Below are positions 9,015 through 17,529 of a DNA stretch of 64,000 bases, piece by piece. This DNA comes from JASHUC01 sp035523875. GTDB lineage: Bacteria > Pseudomonadota > Gammaproteobacteria > Steroidobacterales > Steroidobacteraceae. Positions within the stretch are counted from its first letter, which is position 1; every line of letters begins with the position of its first letter. The notes beneath the pieces were generated by a model, which ran no database searches, was not told the origin of the DNA, and saw only the letters and a program-made list of their open reading frames with translations. The position numbers and the translations under genes were made by a program. Where the stretch lies: contig DATKPY010000037.1 of the NCBI GenBank assembly GCA_035523875.1, positions 146,105 through 210,104 on the forward strand. Direction: 5' to 3'.

Positions 9015-9876
9015 CGCGGTGCATTCGCGCCATCACCTGCGCGAGAAAATCCAGATGGGCCGCGGCGCTCGCGAGCCCCTTCCCCATCGTATCGACCGCC
9101 GCATGCGTGCAGCCCCACTCCCGGCACCAGGCGAGACGTGCGGCAACCTCCTCGGGCGTCTTGTCGAAGCGTCCGACGATCATCTCCCGACCGAACTCAG
9201 CCGGGTCGCGCCCGGCCGCACGCAGGTGCTGCTCGACCTGCGACCAGCCGGCAGTCGAGCGCTCCACCGGGCCGGTGAAGATGAAGCCATCGCCGATGCG
9301 TGCGGCGCGCCGGTAGGCCGGCTCCGAGAACCCCCCGAACCAGATGGGGATGCGCCGTGACGGCCGCGGATTGAGCGCGGCGCGCTCGATGCGATCGAAG
9401 CGCCCGGCGAACTCCACGAGCGGCTCGGACCAGAGCCTGCGCAAGAGCTCGATCTGCTCATCGAGCCTGCGACCGCGGGTGGTGAAGTCCTCACCGAGCG
9501 CCCGGTACTCGACGTAGTTCCAGCCGACGCCGACGCCCAAACGGAAGCGGCCTCCCGAGAGAAGGTCGAGATCGGCAACCTGCCGCGCGACGAGCGCGGT
9601 CTGCCGCTGCGGCAGTATCAGCACTCCCGTCACGAGCTCCAGGCGGCGCGTGAGTCCCGCGATGTGCGCGAACATCAGCAGCGGGTCGTGGAACGGATGC
9701 TGCTCGGTGTAAGGACCGGTGAGCTTCGGCTCGCGGCGCTCGTGGTTGGCGCCCAATACGTGATCGTAGGCCAGGAGGTAGTCGAGCCCGAGCGTCTCGA
9801 CTTGCGTGCCGATGCGGCGGACCGCTTCCGGGTCCCCGCGCAGCTCGACCTGAGGGTAGACGGCGCCGATTTTCAT
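8998..9876 (-). CDS. Luciferase-like (LLM class) flavin/F420-dependent oxidoreductase
   Basis: 292-residue TIM-barrel protein of the bacterial luciferase-like family. Supporting segments are the N-terminal MKIGAVYPQVE, the DYLLAYDHVLG block, the LELVTGVLILPQRQTALVARQ strand-helix unit and GGRFRLGVGVGWNYVEYRALG, all typical of the family, with a TIGR03619-like architecture. Substrate and cofactor (FMNH2 or F420) cannot be decided from the sequence. The gene lies 69 bases behind the histidine kinase gene in the same direction and might share its transcript, but no functional link is evident. Confidence 0.85.
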   Translation of the reverse strand: MKIGAVYPQVELRGDPEAVRRIGTQVETLGLDYLLAYDHVLGANHERREPKLTGPYTEQHPFHDPLLMFAHIAGLTRRLELVTGVLILPQRQTALVARQVADLDLLSGGRFRLGVGVGWNYVEYRALGEDFTTRGRRLDEQIELLRRLWSEPLVEFAGRFDRIERAALNPRPSRRIPIWFGGFSEPAYRRAARIGDGFIFTGPVERSTAGWSQVEQHLRAAGRDPAEFGREMIVGRFDKTPEEVAARLAWCREWGCTHAAVDTMGKGLASAAAHLDFLAQVMARMHRATWRP

Positions 9877-9945
9877 GGTGCTCTTCGATCGCGCGGCAGC
9901 TGCGCAGTGGGGTCGCGCGAGATTACCCGTTTGAGCGGCGGCTGC

Positions 9946-11280
9946 TCAACCGGCAGTGGCGGCGCGCTGCGACTCATCCGGAAGCCACAGCGTGACGAGC
10001 GCGCCGCCGCCGGGACGGTTTGCGAGACTGAGCCGTCCGCCGTGAGCCTCGATGATCTCACGGCACAGCGTGAGTCCGAGTCCGGTGCCCGAAGGCTTGG
10101 TGGAGAAGAAGGGCAGGAGGGCATCCCGCAGGACCTCCTCCGTGAACCCGCCTCCGCGGTCGCTCACCTCCACGACGAAGCCGTCGGTGTGCTCGCGCAC
10201 GCGCACGACGATCTCCTGCGGCGCCGATCCCGATTCCAGCGCATTCTTGAGCAGGTTGATCAGCACCTGCTCGATCTGGCTCGCATCCACGCTCGCGGCG
10301 CGCGTCGGGCTCGTCCCTTCGATGCGAAACGGCGCGGCGCCTTCGAGCCGCTCGAGGATCTGCCGCCACTCGATGCGCGCAAGACGCGGCTGCGGAAGCT
10401 TCGCGAAGCGCGCGTAGCCGTCGATGAACGAGGCGAGATGCGTCGCACGCTCGGCAATGGTCGCGAACACGCGGTGGAGCCGCATCGCATCGGGCTCATC
10501 GGCGAGCAGGTGCCCGGAATGCGCGAGCGAGGAGATCGGCGCAAGCGAGTTGTTGAGCTCGTGGGCGATGACGCGGATGACGCGCTTCCAGACCGCCACC
10601 TCCTGTGCGGCGAGCTCACGCGTCAGCTGCTTGAGCAAGACCAATCGATGCGGATGGGTGTTGAGGCGGAAGTCGCGCTGCGATGCGTGGTAGACCTGCG
10701 CCTCCCCGCCCACGTCCATCGTGAACAACGTATCGGCGCCGCTCGCGAGTGCCTCGCGCAACGGGGCCGGGGCGGCATCGAGAAGCCGCTCGAACTCGAC
10801 ACCCTCGAGCCTTCGGCCCTCGCGCAGCAGCTGCCGGGCGGCAAGATTGCTGTAGACGATGCGCCCGCTCACGTTCGTGAGCACCATCGCGAGCGGCGTG
10901 GTCTGGAACACCGTATCGAGGAGCAGCTCGCGCTGATAGATATCGAACCGCTCGCGCCGCAGCACACCGCCGAGCGAATTGTACGCGGCGACCAGACCCC
11001 CCAACTCATCGTCCGAGGTCCGGCTGATACTGACGCTCAGATCCCGATCGCGCAGGCTCTCGATGCCGTCGCGCACGGCTGCAAGCACCCGCGCCCACGG
11101 CCGGGTCTGCGAGCGCGCGAGCCACAGTCCGAGCGGCAAGACGACGGCCACCGCGGCGAGCGCCCCGATGAGCGCATCGTGCAGCCATACCGTCGCGAGG
11201 GATGCGATGGCGGCGGCCGCGACCGCCACCGCTCCGTGCGCGGCGGCGACGCGGCCGGCAAGCGACCAGCGAGCCATCAC
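9946..11280 (-). CDS. Sensor histidine kinase (NtrY-like) of the exporter cluster
   Basis: 444 residues. Two N-terminal membrane segments (about 10-55) with almost no periplasmic loop, a HAMP-like linker (DDELGGLVAAYNSLG), a PAS-like domain (TTPLAMVLTNVSGRIVYSN), then the histidine-phosphotransfer helix VIRVIAHELNNSLAPI with His240, and an ATPase domain with N-box (LINLLKNALE), G1 (VSDRGGGF) and G2 (GTGLGLTLCREI). The short sensor suggests it detects a signal in or at the membrane. It overlaps the upstream response-regulator gene by four bases, and the pair sits at the end of an ABC exporter operon, so it is expected to phosphorylate that regulator. Confidence 0.9.
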   Translation of the reverse strand: MMARWSLAGRVAAAHGAVAVAAAAIASLATVWLHDALIGALAAVAVVLPLGLWLARSQTRPWARVLAAVRDGIESLRDRDLSVSISRTSDDELGGLVAAYNSLGGVLRRERFDIYQRELLLDTVFQTTPLAMVLTNVSGRIVYSNLAARQLLREGRRLEGVEFERLLDAAPAPLREALASGADTLFTMDVGGEAQVYHASQRDFRLNTHPHRLVLLKQLTRELAAQEVAVWKRVIRVIAHELNNSLAPISSLAHSGHLLADEPDAMRLHRVFATIAERATHLASFIDGYARFAKLPQPRLARIEWRQILERLEGAAPFRIEGTSPTRAASVDASQIEQVLINLLKNALESGSAPQEIVVRVREHTDGFVVEVSDRGGGFTEEVLRDALLPFFSTKPSGTGLGLTLCREIIEAHGGRLSLANRPGGGALVTLWLPDESQRAATAG

Positions 11281-12671
11281 GCCCCGAAAGTGGACCGGTC
11301 GGTGTCCGCCTTGAGACCGAGCTTCTCCATGCGCCGATAGAGTGCCTGACGAGAGAGCCCGAGGTCACGCGCCGCGCGCGCCACCACGCCCGCCGCACGC
11401 TCGAGGGCCTGCTCGATGGCGTCGCGATCGAGCGCCGGCTCCTCGCGCGCCGATCCCTGAGGCGGCAGGTTGAGCGCGCCAATCCCGATCGAGTGCTCGG
11501 TCGCGAGCAGGCAGGCGCGCCGGATCACGTTCTGCAGCTCGCGCACGTTTCCCGGCCAGAGGTGTCTCAGCAGGGCGTGCTCCGCCTCCGCGGACAGGCT
11601 GAAGCCCGGCTCGAGCAGCTGGCGCGCGAGCGGCATGATGTCCTCCGGTCGGTCGGCGAGCGCGGGTACCTCGAGCTCGATCACGCTCAGACGGTAGAAG
11701 AGATCCTCCCGAAACCGACCTTCGCCGATCGCGCGTCTGAGCGGTGCGTTCGTGGCGGCGATCACGCGCACGCGGGTGCGACGCGTGACGTTCGAGCCCA
11801 GGCGCTCGAGCTCGCCCGTCTGCAGCACCCGCAGGAGCTTCGCCTGGCCACCGCCGGAGAGGTTGGCGAGCTCATCGAGAAAGATCGTGCCTCCGTCGGC
11901 GGCCTCGAATCGTCCGACACGCGCGCGCGCGCCGGTGAACGCGCCGGACTCGGTCCCGAACAGCTCCGCCTCGATGAGATCCTCGGGCAGCGCGCCGAGA
12001 TTGACTTTCAGATACGGGCGGTCGCGCACGGCCGAATTCGCCTGCACGATGTCGGCGAGCACCTCCTTGCCGGCGCCGTTCGGCCCGGTGATGAGCACGG
12101 GCACATCGGCGTGCGCGACCTGAGTGGCCGTCGCGACGAGCGTGTGCATCGCCTCGCTCTCGTAGACGATGCCGCGCAGGTCGAAGCGCTCGGCGAGCGA
12201 GTCGCGTGCGTCGCGATGCGCCGCGCGCAGCGCACGCGCCTCCGCGCGCGCGCACCCGAGATCGAGAAGATTGCGCACCGTGGTGAGCAGGCGCGCATCG
12301 TCCCACGGCTTGGCGACGTAGTCCGCCGCGCCCGCCTTGACGAGCTGCACGGCGGTTTCGAGGTGGGTCCAGGCGGTGAGCAGCACGATCGGGATCTCGG
12401 GAAGACGCCGTCGGATCTCGTGAAAGAGCGCAACGCCTTCCTCGCCGCTCGTCGCCTCACGGCGAAAGTTCATGTCCTGAATGACGAGGTCGATGCGCTC
12501 GCGGCCGAGCGCGCCGAGACCATCCGCAGGCGTCGCCGCACCGACGACACGTGCGCCGTGAAAGGAGAGCAGCACCTCGAAGGCGGTGCGTACGGCCTCG
12601 CTGTCGTCGATCACGAGCACCGAGCAGGCTGCCAGGCTGGAGCGCACGGCTGCGGGAGCGCCGGGGGTCAT
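11277..12671 (-). CDS. Sigma-54-dependent response regulator (NtrC family)
   Basis: 464 residues: receiver domain (about 18-135) with the acceptor Asp66 in VIQDMNF and a KPWDD lysine, AAA+ domain (about 160-390) with the sigma-54 contact loop GAFTGA at about 243-248 and the Walker B GGTIFLDE, and a Fis-type C-terminal helix-turn-helix (AARDLGLSRQALYRRMEKLG). The Walker A loop reads GPNGAGKE instead of the common GESGTGKE, but keeps the GK. An intact GAFTGA loop means it can activate sigma-54 promoters, and one such promoter lies before the HlyD gene of the same operon. It probably controls the exporter and, through it, its own gene. Confidence 0.92.
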   Translation of the reverse strand: MTPGAPAAVRSSLAACSVLVIDDSEAVRTAFEVLLSFHGARVVGAATPADGLGALGRERIDLVIQDMNFRREATSGEEGVALFHEIRRRLPEIPIVLLTAWTHLETAVQLVKAGAADYVAKPWDDARLLTTVRNLLDLGCARAEARALRAAHRDARDSLAERFDLRGIVYESEAMHTLVATATQVAHADVPVLITGPNGAGKEVLADIVQANSAVRDRPYLKVNLGALPEDLIEAELFGTESGAFTGARARVGRFEAADGGTIFLDELANLSGGGQAKLLRVLQTGELERLGSNVTRRTRVRVIAATNAPLRRAIGEGRFREDLFYRLSVIELEVPALADRPEDIMPLARQLLEPGFSLSAEAEHALLRHLWPGNVRELQNVIRRACLLATEHSIGIGALNLPPQGSAREEPALDRDAIEQALERAAGVVARAARDLGLSRQALYRRMEKLGLKADTDRSTFGA

Positions 12672-12694
12672 GGCTCAATGGTAGCAGCGGCGAT

Positions 12695-13903
12695 TCAGAT
12701 CGTCCGGGTTGCCACCGACGGCGGCACGGCCGCGGCGCGGCGTGCCGGCTGCCATGCGGCGATCTGGCCGATAGCCCAGAGCGCGAGCACGCCACCCAGG
12801 AGGTAGTACAGATCGAGCCGCGGGAGCTGATACCGCAGCGAGAGCCAGTACCCGAGACCGAGCGCGAGGACGCAGCCCACGAGGACCCCGCTCGTGGTGA
12901 TGAGCCCATTCTCGATGAGGAAGTACTGGATGATGTCGGCGCGGCGCGCCCCGACCGCCCGGCGGGTGCCGATCTGCTTGGTTCGCGCGGTCACGTTGAA
13001 GGTGGCGAGACTGAAGATCCCGAGACAGGCGACTGCGACGACGAGCACCGTGACGGTCGTGAGGAAGATCGTGAGATTCAAGTCGTCACGGCGCAGCCGC
13101 TTGGCGAAGTAGGCGAGTGATTGAACGTAGTCGATGACGCGATTGGGGTTGGAGGCGGAGAGATGCTGCTCCACGATGCGCATCAGCCGGTCGCGCTGCC
13201 CCGGCGCCGTGCGCACCAGATACCCGTTCCCGTACTGGAGGTCCGTCCGCGGCACGATCATGGCATCGTATGCCCCGTAATGGGTGCTCGCCCAGGCGGT
13301 TGCGATCACGTCGTTCATGATTCCGATGATCGTGAGCGGCATGTTCGGAAACGCGTAGACGGTGCGACCGAGCGCATCGCCGTGCGGAAAGAGCGATCGC
13401 GCAGCCGATTCGGTCACGATGATCTGCGAGAAGCTCGGGCTCTGCGGATCGAGCACTTCGTCGGGGCGGAAATTCCGCCCCGCGAGGAGGTGCGCGCCGA
13501 GCGTGTGCAGTCCGTGGTCGTCCATTCCGTAAACGGTGGCGACCGTTGCGCCGCCTCGCGCCTCGGCTGTCCTGAAGAGCGGCCAGGATTGATTTGCGCC
13601 TCCCATCGGAACCGTGAGCGCCGGAGAGGCGTCGACCACTCCAGGAAGACCCCGCAGGTAAGCGAGATCCTCGTGTAGCGCCGCGAGCGGGTTATACCGT
13701 GACGTGAAGCCCTCACCGTAAACCTGGAACAGATCCTCTACATCGATGCCCGTGGGGCGGGTCAGTCTTCCGATGCGCTGATGGGCGATGTAGGCGGCGT
13801 TCACGAGCACGGCGAGCGCGATCGCGATCTGCGCGGCGGCGAGCAGCGGGCCGGTGCGATTGCGCGTGAGAGCGAGCAGAGTCGGTCGAAGATTGGCGCT
13901 CAT
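12695..13903 (-). CDS. ABC exporter permease, FtsX/MacB type (second permease)
   Basis: 402 residues. One N-terminal membrane helix (about 20-40), a large periplasmic MacB_PCD domain, and three C-terminal helices (about 285-390) in the FtsX pattern, with ARTKQIGTRRAVGARRADII joining the first two. The start at 13903 has the family N-terminus MSANLRPTLLALTRNR; the open frame continues upstream into the neighbouring permease gene only as a shadow. It follows the first permease by 17 bases. The two permeases presumably form a heterodimer served by the ATPase encoded upstream, in the way of MacB-like tripartite pumps and Xanthomonas-type peptide exporters. Confidence 0.88.
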   Translation of the reverse strand: MSANLRPTLLALTRNRTGPLLAAAQIAIALAVLVNAAYIAHQRIGRLTRPTGIDVEDLFQVYGEGFTSRYNPLAALHEDLAYLRGLPGVVDASPALTVPMGGANQSWPLFRTAEARGGATVATVYGMDDHGLHTLGAHLLAGRNFRPDEVLDPQSPSFSQIIVTESAARSLFPHGDALGRTVYAFPNMPLTIIGIMNDVIATAWASTHYGAYDAMIVPRTDLQYGNGYLVRTAPGQRDRLMRIVEQHLSASNPNRVIDYVQSLAYFAKRLRRDDLNLTIFLTTVTVLVVAVACLGIFSLATFNVTARTKQIGTRRAVGARRADIIQYFLIENGLITTSGVLVGCVLALGLGYWLSLRYQLPRLDLYYLLGGVLALWAIGQIAAWQPARRAAAVPPSVATRTI

Positions 13904-13920
13904 GAGACTGCCTCCAGGTG

Positions 13921-15249
13921 CTATTGACCCTTGAGATAAGTCGCGGGCGCGACCCGGCCGATGCGCCAGGCGGGATAGAGTCCCGCAGCCGCCGCGGAAA
14001 CGATTGCGAGGGTGAAGGCCGCGTAGATACTCGCCAGGTCGAAGTGAGCGAGCTCCTGGTATCCACCGCGATCCGGCTCCGCGTAGAGCGCGTGGACTCC
14101 CCAGAGTCCGAACGCCGCGAGCAGTAGGCCAAGCCCCGCGCCGATCAATGCGAGCAGTGCCACCTCGGCCAGATGCTGCACCAGGATCTCGCGGCGGCTC
14201 GCGCCGAGCGCCCGGCGTATGCCGGCAAGCGCGCTTCTGCCGAGGAACTTCGCAAGGAGGAGACCCGCGGTGTTGATGAGGCACACTGCGAGGAAGGCGA
14301 AGGCGAGGGCAACGAGGATGCGATTGTCATCGGGAACCACGTCGTTTTCGGCGAGCCACCGATCGACGGGGGTCAGGCGATTGTTGCGGGCTCTGAGGAA
14401 GCGCCCCGCCCGATGCTGATCCGCCCAGTACGCATCGATGAACGACTGCATCCGCTCGCGGCTCGCGTGATCGGGCAACTCGACCCACATCTGCAGCCAC
14501 AGACAATCGGAGTTGAGGAGCTCGTGGAACGAGCGGATGTTCGCGTTCCAGCACTCCTCATCCCCGCTCGGGTAGGTTGCGAGGTCCGCCGCCCACCCGA
14601 ATGGGATGAACACGTCCTCCGGCTTGTTGAACGCACCCGTCGTGAGATCGTAGAACTTCGGGAGCGGCAACCAGCGGTCGAGCACGCCGATGATGCGAAA
14701 CGGTCGATCGTTCCACAGGACGGTGCGCCCGACGCTGTCGGCCCCGCCGAACAGCCGGTCGTTCATCGCGCGGCTCAGGACCATGACCGGCTCCGGCCCC
14801 GCATCGGCGCTCGCGCTCCAGCCGTTGCCAAAGAGAAAGGGCACATCGAACATGGCGAAGAAATCGGCGGAGGTGACGCGCGCTTCGGCGGGTTGTGCGG
14901 TGCTTCGCAGCGTTCCGCCACTGATCACGCCCCCGAGCGTCGACATGATCGCCTTGCGCTTCGGGATCTCCGAGGCGTAGAGCGCCTGCGCATCGCGGTA
15001 GCTCAGCTGGGGCGGCGGCAATTCGGGATGGTGCGCGTTGAAGGGCTTCGCGGGGTCCCAGGAGTCCATCGTCACGGCGTAGAGCCGGTCGCTCTTCCAC
15101 CAGATGGGATCGCCCGACATCGCGTGGTAGACCGTCACCGTGACCACGCACGTTGCGATACCGAGCGCAATGGCGCTCACCATGATTGCCGTGAGGCCGG
15201 GGTTGCGCTGGAAGCTCTTGAAAGCGAGCCGCAGATAGTAGCCGAGCAT
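13921..15249 (-). CDS. ABC exporter permease, FtsX/MacB type (first permease)
   Basis: 442 residues with the FtsX layout: helix near residues 20-42 (NPGLTAIMVSAIALGIATC), MacB-like periplasmic domain, and three C-terminal helices starting about residue 310 (LVALAFAFLAVCLINTAGLL). The cytoplasmic loop ALAGIRRALGASRREILVQH is the typical coupling segment to the ATPase. It is related to, but clearly diverged from, the downstream permease. The gene begins 12 bases after the ATPase stop, inside one operon with adaptor, ATPase, second permease and two-component genes. Substrate unknown; family members export macrolides, peptides or lipoproteins. Confidence 0.88.
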   Translation of the reverse strand: MLGYYLRLAFKSFQRNPGLTAIMVSAIALGIATCVVTVTVYHAMSGDPIWWKSDRLYAVTMDSWDPAKPFNAHHPELPPPQLSYRDAQALYASEIPKRKAIMSTLGGVISGGTLRSTAQPAEARVTSADFFAMFDVPFLFGNGWSASADAGPEPVMVLSRAMNDRLFGGADSVGRTVLWNDRPFRIIGVLDRWLPLPKFYDLTTGAFNKPEDVFIPFGWAADLATYPSGDEECWNANIRSFHELLNSDCLWLQMWVELPDHASRERMQSFIDAYWADQHRAGRFLRARNNRLTPVDRWLAENDVVPDDNRILVALAFAFLAVCLINTAGLLLAKFLGRSALAGIRRALGASRREILVQHLAEVALLALIGAGLGLLLAAFGLWGVHALYAEPDRGGYQELAHFDLASIYAAFTLAIVSAAAAGLYPAWRIGRVAPATYLKGQ

Positions 15250-15261
15250 GCGTGCGCCCCT

Positions 15262-15996
15262 TCAGGCCGGTCGTGCCGCGAGCGTTTCGGCGGTTCCCGT
15301 TGCACCTGACGACGGATGCGGTGCGTAGAGCCTCAAGTCCGTCACCTGCCCATCGACGATGTGGATGTTGCGATGCGCGCGCCGGGCGAGCTCGGGATCG
15401 TGCGTGACCAGGATGATGGTCGTACCCATCTCGTTGATCTGCTCCAGCAGATCCATGACCTGGCGCGCCATCAGAGAATCGAGGTTACCGGTCGGCTCAT
15501 CGGCGAGGAGGAAGGCCGGGTCGCCGGCGATCGCGCGCGCAATGGCGACGCGCTGCTGCTGGCCACCGGAGAGCTGCGAGGGCATGTGCTTCATGCGCGA
15601 GGCGAGCCCCACGAGCTCGAGCGCGCTCGTGATGCGCTCGCGGCGATCGGCCGCTTTCAGGCGCCGATAGCGCAACGGCACATCGACGTTGTCGAAGATG
15701 TCGAGGTCGGGAATCAGGTTGAAGCTCTGGAAGATGAATCCGATCTTCTCGTTGCGCAGCCGCGAGCGCTGATCGTCGTTGAGGCCGCTCACATCGTGCC
15801 CATCGAGGTGGTAGGTGCCGGCCTCGAACTCCTCGAGGAGTCCGGCGATGTTGAGAAAGGTGGTCTTGCCGGAGCCGGACGGCCCGCTCACCGCCACGAA
15901 CTCCTGCGCGGCGACCTCCAGGGAGAAGTCGCGCAGCGCGTGCGTCTCGATGAGATCGGTTCGGTAGATCTTGCTGACATTGTGCATCTTGAGCAT
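15262..15996 (-). CDS. ABC exporter ATPase (MacB/LolD type)
   Basis: 244-residue nucleotide-binding protein with Walker A GPSGSGKT (residues 38-45), Q-loop (FIFQSFNLIPDL), signature LSGGQQQR, Walker B FLLADEPTGNLD and H-loop VTHDPE. This is the LolD/MacB subfamily, which serves FtsX-type permeases. I use the ATG at 15996, which has an AGAGG ribosome-binding site 8-12 bases upstream; a TTG two codons earlier is possible. It lies between the adaptor and permease genes and energises the pump. The C-terminal Ala/Pro-rich tail of about 20 residues is poorly conserved. Confidence 0.93.
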   Translation of the reverse strand: MLKMHNVSKIYRTDLIETHALRDFSLEVAAQEFVAVSGPSGSGKTTFLNIAGLLEEFEAGTYHLDGHDVSGLNDDQRSRLRNEKIGFIFQSFNLIPDLDIFDNVDVPLRYRRLKAADRRERITSALELVGLASRMKHMPSQLSGGQQQRVAIARAIAGDPAFLLADEPTGNLDSLMARQVMDLLEQINEMGTTIILVTHDPELARRAHRNIHIVDGQVTDLRLYAPHPSSGATGTAETLAARPA

Positions 15997-16020
15997 GTTC
16001 AACCCTCTGGGCGCCGGCGC

Positions 16021-17346
16021 TCAATGGCCGATGAGCAACGTCGGCGCGTCGTTGAAATCGCGTGTGTCGGAGATGATGACCCGGTCGCCCGCGGCGAGGC
16101 CGCGCACGACCTCGACCTCGGAGATCGAGGTGGGCCCGAGCTCGACGGGAACCCGAATCGCCCGCTCGCCTTTGACGAGGTACACGGAGCGCGTCGTCTC
16201 ATCGATGAGGGGCCCACGCTCGAACTTGAGGACGTTGCGCTGGTCGTCGAGGACGATGCGCACCGAGGCACGCTCGTTCTGCCGTAACCCGGAGGGCTGC
16301 CCGGCGGCGAAGCGCACGCGCCCCACGACTTCGTTGTCGCGCACCTGCGGAGAGATTGCCGTGACGACTCCTCGATCGACCCGTCCAGCGAGGGTGATGT
16401 CGGCGCTCATGCCCGGGCGAATGTCCCCGGCATAGCTCTCCGCGACGCGAAACTCGATCTCGAGCGCCGTCAGATCGACAACGGTCAGGAGCGGCACGTT
16501 CTCCGCCACGTCCGCGCGTTCTTCCTGAGCGAGGTTCGCGACCATGCCGTTCACCGGCGAGCGGATCGTGAGCTCGCCGATGCGGCGTTTGAGGTCCTCG
16601 ACGATGAGCGCCTGGCGATCGCGGTCGAGCCGGCGCGTGCGCAGATCGAGCACGACGCTGTCGCGCTCGAGGCTCGCCGTCTCGCGTGCATGCGTGTAGT
16701 TGACCTTCGCCGCCGCGAGATCATCCATGGAGCGCTGATAGTCGCGCTGGGGGATGACCCGCAGGTCCCAGGCCCATTGATTGCGCTTGTACTCGCGTTC
16801 GGCCGCGTTGATCGCAACTTGCGCCAGGTCCTGCTCCTGCTGGTTAGTGAGCAGTTGGCGGCGAATCTCGAGCTGCTCGTGTGCGAGCGCGGCATCGAGA
16901 CTCTCGAGAGTCGCCTGCTCGCGCAGGTACTCGTTGCGCAGCTCCGGGCTGTCGAGGGTCGCGAGGATCTCCCCCTTCGTCACGGTATCACCGGCATGCA
17001 CGAGGTAGCTCACCGTGCCGGGGGCTATCGAGAACAGCGTCGGGCTCACCGGGGCGACGACGGTTCCTTCCGCCGCCACGTCGCGCACGAAGCGGCCGCG
17101 GGATACGACGGTGATCTGCAAGCGGTCGGCGGAGACCGTGTACTTCGATTGTGACCAGGCGCTCACCGCCCAGGCGAGCACGGCAACGAGGAGTGCGCAC
17201 CCGCCGAGCACGCCCACGAGCCACAGCGGCTTGCGCCACGCGGGCCGCTGGGCGGTGAGCGCCGTGTCCTGTCCCTGCGTTCCGCGCATCACGGCGGGCG
17301 TCGTCGGGCTCGCGGGGGAAGGTTTCCTCAACTGGGAGATATTCAT
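16021..17346 (-). CDS. HlyD-family periplasmic adaptor of the ABC exporter
   Basis: 441 residues. A membrane anchor (about residues 40-62; LWLVGVLGGCALLVAVLAW) is followed by a lipoyl/barrel-sandwich half (LFSIAPGTVSYLVHAGDTV), a long coiled-coil hairpin (about 140-245, with REQATLESLDAALAHEQLEI), the returning lipoyl half (ELTIRSPVNGMVANL) and a beta-barrel domain. This is the membrane-fusion subunit that links a MacB-type pump to an outer-membrane channel; no TolC-type gene is in the window. The start at 17346 is preceded by a near-consensus sigma-54 promoter. It is the first gene of the exporter operon. Confidence 0.9.
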   Translation of the reverse strand: MNISQLRKPSPASPTTPAVMRGTQGQDTALTAQRPAWRKPLWLVGVLGGCALLVAVLAWAVSAWSQSKYTVSADRLQITVVSRGRFVRDVAAEGTVVAPVSPTLFSIAPGTVSYLVHAGDTVTKGEILATLDSPELRNEYLREQATLESLDAALAHEQLEIRRQLLTNQQEQDLAQVAINAAEREYKRNQWAWDLRVIPQRDYQRSMDDLAAAKVNYTHARETASLERDSVVLDLRTRRLDRDRQALIVEDLKRRIGELTIRSPVNGMVANLAQEERADVAENVPLLTVVDLTALEIEFRVAESYAGDIRPGMSADITLAGRVDRGVVTAISPQVRDNEVVGRVRFAAGQPSGLRQNERASVRIVLDDQRNVLKFERGPLIDETTRSVYLVKGERAIRVPVELGPTSISEVEVVRGLAAGDRVIISDTRDFNDAPTLLIGH

Positions 17347-17372
17347 GGTTCTCGGCCTGCTGCACCGAACGT

Positions 17373-17388
17373 TGCAACCGGCGTACCA
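17373..17388 (-). promoter_or_regulatory. Sigma-54 (RpoN) promoter, -24/-12
   Basis: Read on the minus strand this is TGGTACGCCGGTTGCA. Against the consensus TGGCACG-N4-TTGCA it differs at one position (T for C), and the invariant GG and GC are ten bases apart as required. It would start transcription at about 17362, roughly 15 bases before the HlyD start codon. The operon it drives encodes a GAFTGA-containing activator, which fits functionally. Seen by eye; no genome-wide scoring was possible. Confidence 0.8.
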
Positions 17389-17483
17389 ACGTGCCCGCAC
17401 CTCGCAAGTGCCTGAAAGATCGCGTGTATGCAGCCGAGATAGCGGCATCAGCGTGGACAGGCGAGCGTCCGCGGCCGGACGCC

Positions 17484-17527
17484 GGACAGCGGCGCGGACA
17501 GCGGCGCGGACAGCGGCGCGGACAGCC
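17484..17527. repeat. 12-bp tandem repeat GGACAGCGGCGC (3 full copies plus a part), candidate enhancer
   Basis: Three exact copies of GGACAGCGGCGC at 17484, 17496 and 17508 followed by a partial GGACAGCC. Just to the left, 17454-17480 has further GGAC and GTCC half-sites in inverted pairs (GGAC-N8-GTCC and GTCC-N6-GGAC). The whole block sits about 66-140 bases upstream of the sigma-54 -24 element, the usual distance for enhancer-binding-protein sites. It starts immediately after the stop codon of the neighbouring gene. The binding role is inferred. Confidence 0.6.
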
Positions 17528-17529
17528 GA

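Noticed and set aside
9664..11340. Plus-strand open frame of over 500 codons across the luciferase-like and kinase genes
   Set aside because: Antisense to two well-supported genes; composition is that of a shadow frame.
17391..17430. Other GG...GC pairs near the exporter promoter (GGCAC-type) as alternative sigma-54 sites
   Set aside because: The GG-GC spacing is 11 or 12 bases instead of the required 10; only the 17373-17388 element fits.
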